Source of the DNA: a virus
Virus record (IMG/VR): IMGVR_UViG_3300025138_000480
Span: 1 to 20,689 of that record
Strand: one strand, 5' to 3'
Length of the DNA stretch: 20,689 bases
Shown here: positions 20,028 to 20,689 of the stretch, in pieces
Numbering within the stretch: the stretch's first letter is position 1
How the letters are laid out: each line of letters opens with the position of its first letter
Program-made: the position numbers and the translations under genes
The notes under the pieces: generated by a model
Told to the model about the DNA's origin: nothing
Seen by the model: only the letters and a program-made list of their open reading frames with translations
Databases searched by the model: none

Positions 20028-20689
20028 TTATTCCCCTATCAATTTTTTAAGATTGTCAATCTCTGTTTTGGATTGCTCAATCTGTATTTGTTGTTCTTTG
20101 ATTGCTTCAATTAAATATCCAACTAGGTTGCCATATGCAACGGATTTATATTCACCATCTTTAACAAGTTCTGGAGCAATCTTTTCAATTTCTTGTGCAA
20201 TAACACCCGAGCTTTCTAAGCCATCTTTTGTGTATGTTACTCCTCGCATACTATTAACTTTGCCCAAAGCACCGTCAATTGTTTGTATGTTATCTTTTAA
20301 TCTTTCATCTGAATAGGCTGTAATATCACCTGTTGCTGTTATGTTGCCTGAGCTATCTAACGAAAGTTTGGGAGCAGAGGTAATGCCTTGTGCGTGTGTG
20401 ATTACAAAGTTACCTGTTGATTGGTCACTCCCCACAGACCAGCTTCTTGTGCCACTATCATGAAACCAGATGTATCCGTCTACGTCATCATTATAGAGTT
20501 CAATGTTACCACTAACAGTAACACCACTTGAACTAGTAGTAACTTTTGCAACACCATCATGGTGAATACTAACAGCACCACCATCAACCATTGTAATATA
20601 CTGTTTTGAATTATCGCTATTTTGTAAAAAAAGATTTGTTGCTCTTAAACGTAGATTACCAGTACCCACATCATCTATGTAAGAATGAG
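20028..20689 (-). CDS. Tail fibre protein with S74 chaperone domain, 5' end beyond window
   Basis: The reading frame is open to the window edge: codons before the GTG at 20669 encode 'HSYIDDV', which runs into 'GTGNLRLRATNLFLQNSDNS', a fibre sequence, so the protein is truncated here and the GTG is not its start. Counting from that GTG, beta-type repeats fill the first 110 residues ('VTVSGNIELYNDD', 'GNITATGDITA'), then the S74 domain: 'SDERLKDNIQTIDGALGKVN' with Ser120-Lys125, 'GVIAQEIEKIAPELV' (155-169) and a final coiled coil. It is a paralogue of the next gene, which follows after 3 nt. Confidence 0.8.
   Translation of the reverse strand, partial: HSYIDDVGTGNLRLRATNLFLQNSDNSKQYITMVDGGAVSIHHDGVAKVTTSSSGVTVSGNIELYNDDVDGYIWFHDSGTRSWSVGSDQSTGNFVITHAQGITSAPKLSLDSSGNITATGDITAYSDERLKDNIQTIDGALGKVNSMRGVTYTKDGLESSGVIAQEIEKIAPELVKDGEYKSVAYGNLVGYLIEAIKEQQIQIEQSKTEIDNLKKLIGE

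Noticed and set aside
19783-20316. A 177-codon plus-strand open frame opposite the fibre genes
   Set aside because: It is antisense to two clear S74 fibre genes and spans their junction; no motif supports it.
1-20689. CRISPR array, insertion sequence, integrase or attachment site
   Set aside because: No spaced direct repeats, transposase, integrase or terminal inverted repeats were seen; the window reads as a lytic phage structural region.

Overview
This window is part of the genome of a T4-like tailed phage (a myovirus). It contains an AT-rich, tightly packed virion-assembly region with few gaps. The recognisable core genes are the T4 homologues gp17 and gp16 (terminase), gp4 (head completion), gp18 (sheath), gp19 (tube), a gp19/gp54-type tube protein, gp1 (dNMP kinase), a gp13-like connector, gp14 (neck), gp15 (tail terminator) and two S74-chaperone tail-fibre proteins. 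The gene content (radical SAM, glycosyltransferases, SGNH hydrolase, sheath insertion) and base composition resemble uncultured marine T4-like phages. No host marker is decisive. The NqrM-like gene hints at a host with a Na+-translocating NADH:quinone reductase.

Layout from right to left, the main (minus) direction of transcription: two tail-fibre proteins with C-terminal S74 chaperone domains (20689-18387); a 75-aa likely tail protein; an early-type unit of an unknown 139-aa protein and two GT-A-like glycosyltransferases (18020-15856). A plus-strand block then runs outward from 12358: gp14, gp15, an unknown 200-aa protein and a Nudix hydrolase. It meets the glycosyltransferase unit tail to tail at 15856-15859. 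Leftward from 12285 lie an unknown basic 425-aa protein, the gp13-like protein, dNMP kinase, sheath, tube, second tube protein, gp4, gp16, three acidic or inner-capsid-like proteins, a radical SAM enzyme split into catalytic and SPASM-like genes, an NqrM-like membrane protein, an SGNH hydrolase-like protein and the N-terminal 115 codons of gp17.

Two promoter classes are legible. T4-type late promoters (NATAAATA, plus one variant) precede virion genes and often overlap the stop codon of the upstream gene. Consensus sigma70-type promoters precede dNMP kinase, the 425-aa unknown and the 139-aa/glycosyltransferase unit, which suggests early expression for those. Three promoters (dNMP kinase, gp4, SGNH) sit at exactly the spacing that would start the transcript on the A of the ATG, and those genes lack a Shine-Dalgarno, so they may be leaderless. 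A strong intrinsic terminator separates sheath from tube.

Most unusual items: the phage NqrM homologue beside a split radical SAM/SPASM pair, the separation of gp16 from gp17 by seven genes, a repeat-containing insertion in the sheath with related modules on gp14 and gp15, and proteins with capsid-targeting-like N-termini. All assignments are from reading the sequence; no database search was run.
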